Source: Lepidostoma basale
Taxonomy: Eukaryota > Arthropoda > Insecta > Trichoptera > Lepidostomatidae
Direction of reading: 5' to 3'
NCBI GenBank assembly: GCA_022606425.2
Contig: JAHDVF020000001.1
Span: 372,001-436,000, forward strand
Length of the DNA stretch: 64,000 nucleotides
The notes under the pieces are model-generated. The model saw nothing but the letters and a program-made list of their open reading frames with translations, did no database searches and was not told where the DNA came from. This document shows positions 62,379 to 64,000 of this stretch, in pieces (position 1 is the stretch's first letter; each line of letters begins with the position of its first letter). Both the position numbers and the translations under genes were made by a program.

Positions 62379-62692
62379 TATATTTTTACTTTAAAGATCT
62401 TAAAACCATTGTAAAATATAAACGTTGCGTCCGTTTGCTGATTAATTAAAAAACCAAATTATATTTCTATCGTTTTGAACGGTTGTTGGAGATGGATATA
62501 TGTTATAAATCATTACTTGGTATATCCATCTACGACTTACACATATCAATGGTTATACTTCATTTTCAATAATTTAAAAAAAAAACTCGTCTGTATGGCA
62601 ATTTGTACCTATGTGTTGGATTGGCATATACAATCCATAAATGTATTCATTGTTGATAAACTTAAGGTATTAACATTTATGAATTAAAGCAT
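62379..62692. other. AT-rich intron DNA, nothing recognised
   Basis: No ORF or repeat end of note. Confidence 0.4.
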
Positions 62693-62880
62693 TTTTTTGT
62701 TTTGTTAAGACATGTTTCGAATGTTTTACACCTTCATCTTCGGGAGAACGATATAAAAAAATCTTAATATCGAGGGAAGTAAGAGTTTTTATATATCGTT
62801 CTCCCGATGGTAAAAGTTTCGAAACATTTCGAGAAAAATATACCCAAAAGTGGAAAAAATAGTGTTTAAATTCACATATA
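62693..62880. repeat. Foldback element with two hammerhead-like motifs
   Basis: Minus: CCGAAGA, T, GAAGGTG..ACATTC, GAAACATGTC (about 62712-62747). Plus: TTCTC, CCGATGG, T, an AAAAGTTTC stretch, GAAACATTTC, GAGAA (about 62798-62836), where the outer TTCTC/GAGAA pair is exact and abuts the core as helix I. Confidence 0.6.
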
Positions 62881-62954
62881 AAATACATTAACCTCTTTTC
62901 TTTGTAGTTAGACTTTCTGTAAAAATACGTAATACCACGTTTCACATTAAGTAT

Positions 62955-63580
62955 TACAAGAGACGGAAAAATGGAGAAAGACATCGAAAGAAAGGTTGGT
63001 GCGGGGAATAAAATAAATGGCGCACTCAACGTCATTACTGCAAATAGAAATATATCCACAGAAGCAAAGATGGCAGTACACAATGGCGTTCTAGTGCCAA
63101 CCCTCATGTATGGAAGTGAAGCCTGGAGCTGGTAAAAGAAGGATGAAAGCAGGATAAACGCCGTAGAAATGAGATCACTAAGAAGAATGTGCGGGAAAAC
63201 GTTGTATGATAGAATACCGAACGATGAAATTAGACTGCAGCATGGATAAAATTAAAAAAAGGATCCCTAAGATGATTTGGACATATGGAACGAATGGATG
63301 AGAGTAGAATGGTTAAAAAATTGTACACAAGCAGCGAGAGTGGATAAAGAAGCCGAGGATGACCGAGGAAAACATGGCATGACCAAATTAATCAATTATA
63401 ATACTAAAAGGCGGTCACATTCGATGTCGGAATAATCGACGTGCGTGCATGGTACGATGTATGAATGTAGATGAAGCCCGAGAGGCATGCCGGGACAGAG
63501 CATGGTGGCGATCCATCCTCTCTGCCTCCCCCTCCGGTGAAATGGCGTGATGGTTAGTTAGTTAGTTAGTTACGTAATAG
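62955..63580 (+). mobile_element. RTE (GTTA family), longest 5' extent
   Basis: Starts upstream of the other copies with ITRDGKMEKDIERKVGAGNK and INGALNVITANRNISTEAKM, then AVHNGVLVPTLMYGSEAW, a stop, KKDESRINAVEMRSLRRMCG and HGRPR-like remnants. Ends CCTCCGGTGAAATGGCGTGA and (GTTA)4 at 63553-63571. Several stops. Confidence 0.8.
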
Positions 63581-63639
63581 CTCTAGTTAGTTAGTGACGT
63601 AATAAAGTACAGCGGAGCATAGAAGTAAGATGGGGTAGA

Positions 63640-64000
63640 TTAAATGTGGTCTGGCACCCCCTTGTTGTTGCCGTCTTTAAATGTAAATCCCGGATGGACT
63701 GGGGACAGGCCCAGGGAGTGTACGAGCGAGCGCCGCTACGCCCTATAACAGCCTAGGGTATGTGGCGGGAACTTCTATGTTCCTTAAAAAAAATACCTTT
63801 ACAATTTAAAACTCGTTTACAAAGGAATTTATAACGAATTATACGAAGGGAAATATTGTCAATACATTAACCACTTAATGCTTTTGAACGAGCAGTGCTC
63901 GCGCGCGGCGCATGTATCGTATCGCGCCAACCCGAGCACTGCTTGCGCGTTTCGACTTGTTTGTGTTTCATAAGGTAAACTAACAAACAGAGTTCGCCTC
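63640..64000. other. Repeat-free island with a GC-rich hairpin
   Basis: Mixed composition (GGACTGGGGACAGGCCCAGG, GAGCGCCGCTACGCCC). A hairpin lies at 63889-63947: AGCAGTGCTCG pairs with CGAGCACTGCT, and GGCGC with GCGCC around a 12-base loop, with an unpaired CGCGC/AACC interval. Function unknown. It continues past the window. Confidence 0.4.

Larger units (their letters stand above)
31407..64000 (+). other. Caudal intron 1, continuing past the window
   Basis: Begins GTAAGC. No exon encoding homeodomain sequence (such as a KYRVVYTD or WFQNRR motif) appears on the plus strand up to 64000, so the intron is at least 32.6 kb. It is filled with LINE, SINE and foldback copies separated by repeat-free islands listed separately. 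Confidence 0.7.

Overview
This is an AT-rich eukaryotic window, most likely from a moth or butterfly. The evidence is two spliced insect-type genes, a short TTAGG-type telomeric repeat array, and a dense load of non-LTR retrotransposon and SINE remnants of the kind common in Lepidoptera. The species cannot be fixed from the sequence alone. There are no operons, prokaryotic genes or CRISPR arrays.

Only two protein-coding genes are well supported. The first, on the minus strand (3625 down to 925, continuing off the left edge), is the start of a CRAL-TRIO (SEC14-like) lipid-transfer protein. Its two exons join in frame to give 125 residues across a 2.3 kb intron. The second, on the plus strand (promoter about 30.2 kb, coding exon 31133-31406), is the first coding exon of the ParaHox gene caudal. 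It begins MVSYYNPL, carries the YEWM hexapeptide, and ends at a splice donor just before where the homeodomain should start. The homeobox exon is not in the window, so everything from 31407 to 64000 appears to be caudal intron 1.

Most of the rest is transposon debris: at least 40 3'-end pieces of RTE-type LINEs (several families, tails of (GTTA)n, (GAA)n or (GAT)n), CR1/L2-like LINE ends with (ATT)n tails, a jockey-like end, at least three SINE families, a hAT 3' end, and a whole but broken 2.8 kb pogo/Tigger element with a C-terminal PHD-like finger (51590-54399). Nested insertions and exact target-site duplications give relative ages in many places.

The most unusual content is a group of short inverted-repeat elements that repeatedly carry one RNA-like motif: CTGANGA, one extra base, a variable stem-loop whose arms covary, GAAA, a self-complementary ACATGT-type block, then C or T, enclosed by a flanking helix. 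This is the layout of a hammerhead ribozyme with a minimal helix III, except for one extra base before helix II. Two such elements have target duplications of 12 and about 22 bp, which suggests retrotransposition rather than a cut-and-paste MITE.

Between the repeats, about a dozen 250-700 bp stretches are free of recognisable repeats, have mixed base composition and lack credible ORFs. They are the best candidates for caudal cis-regulatory DNA. Two contain TCF/LEF-like sites.
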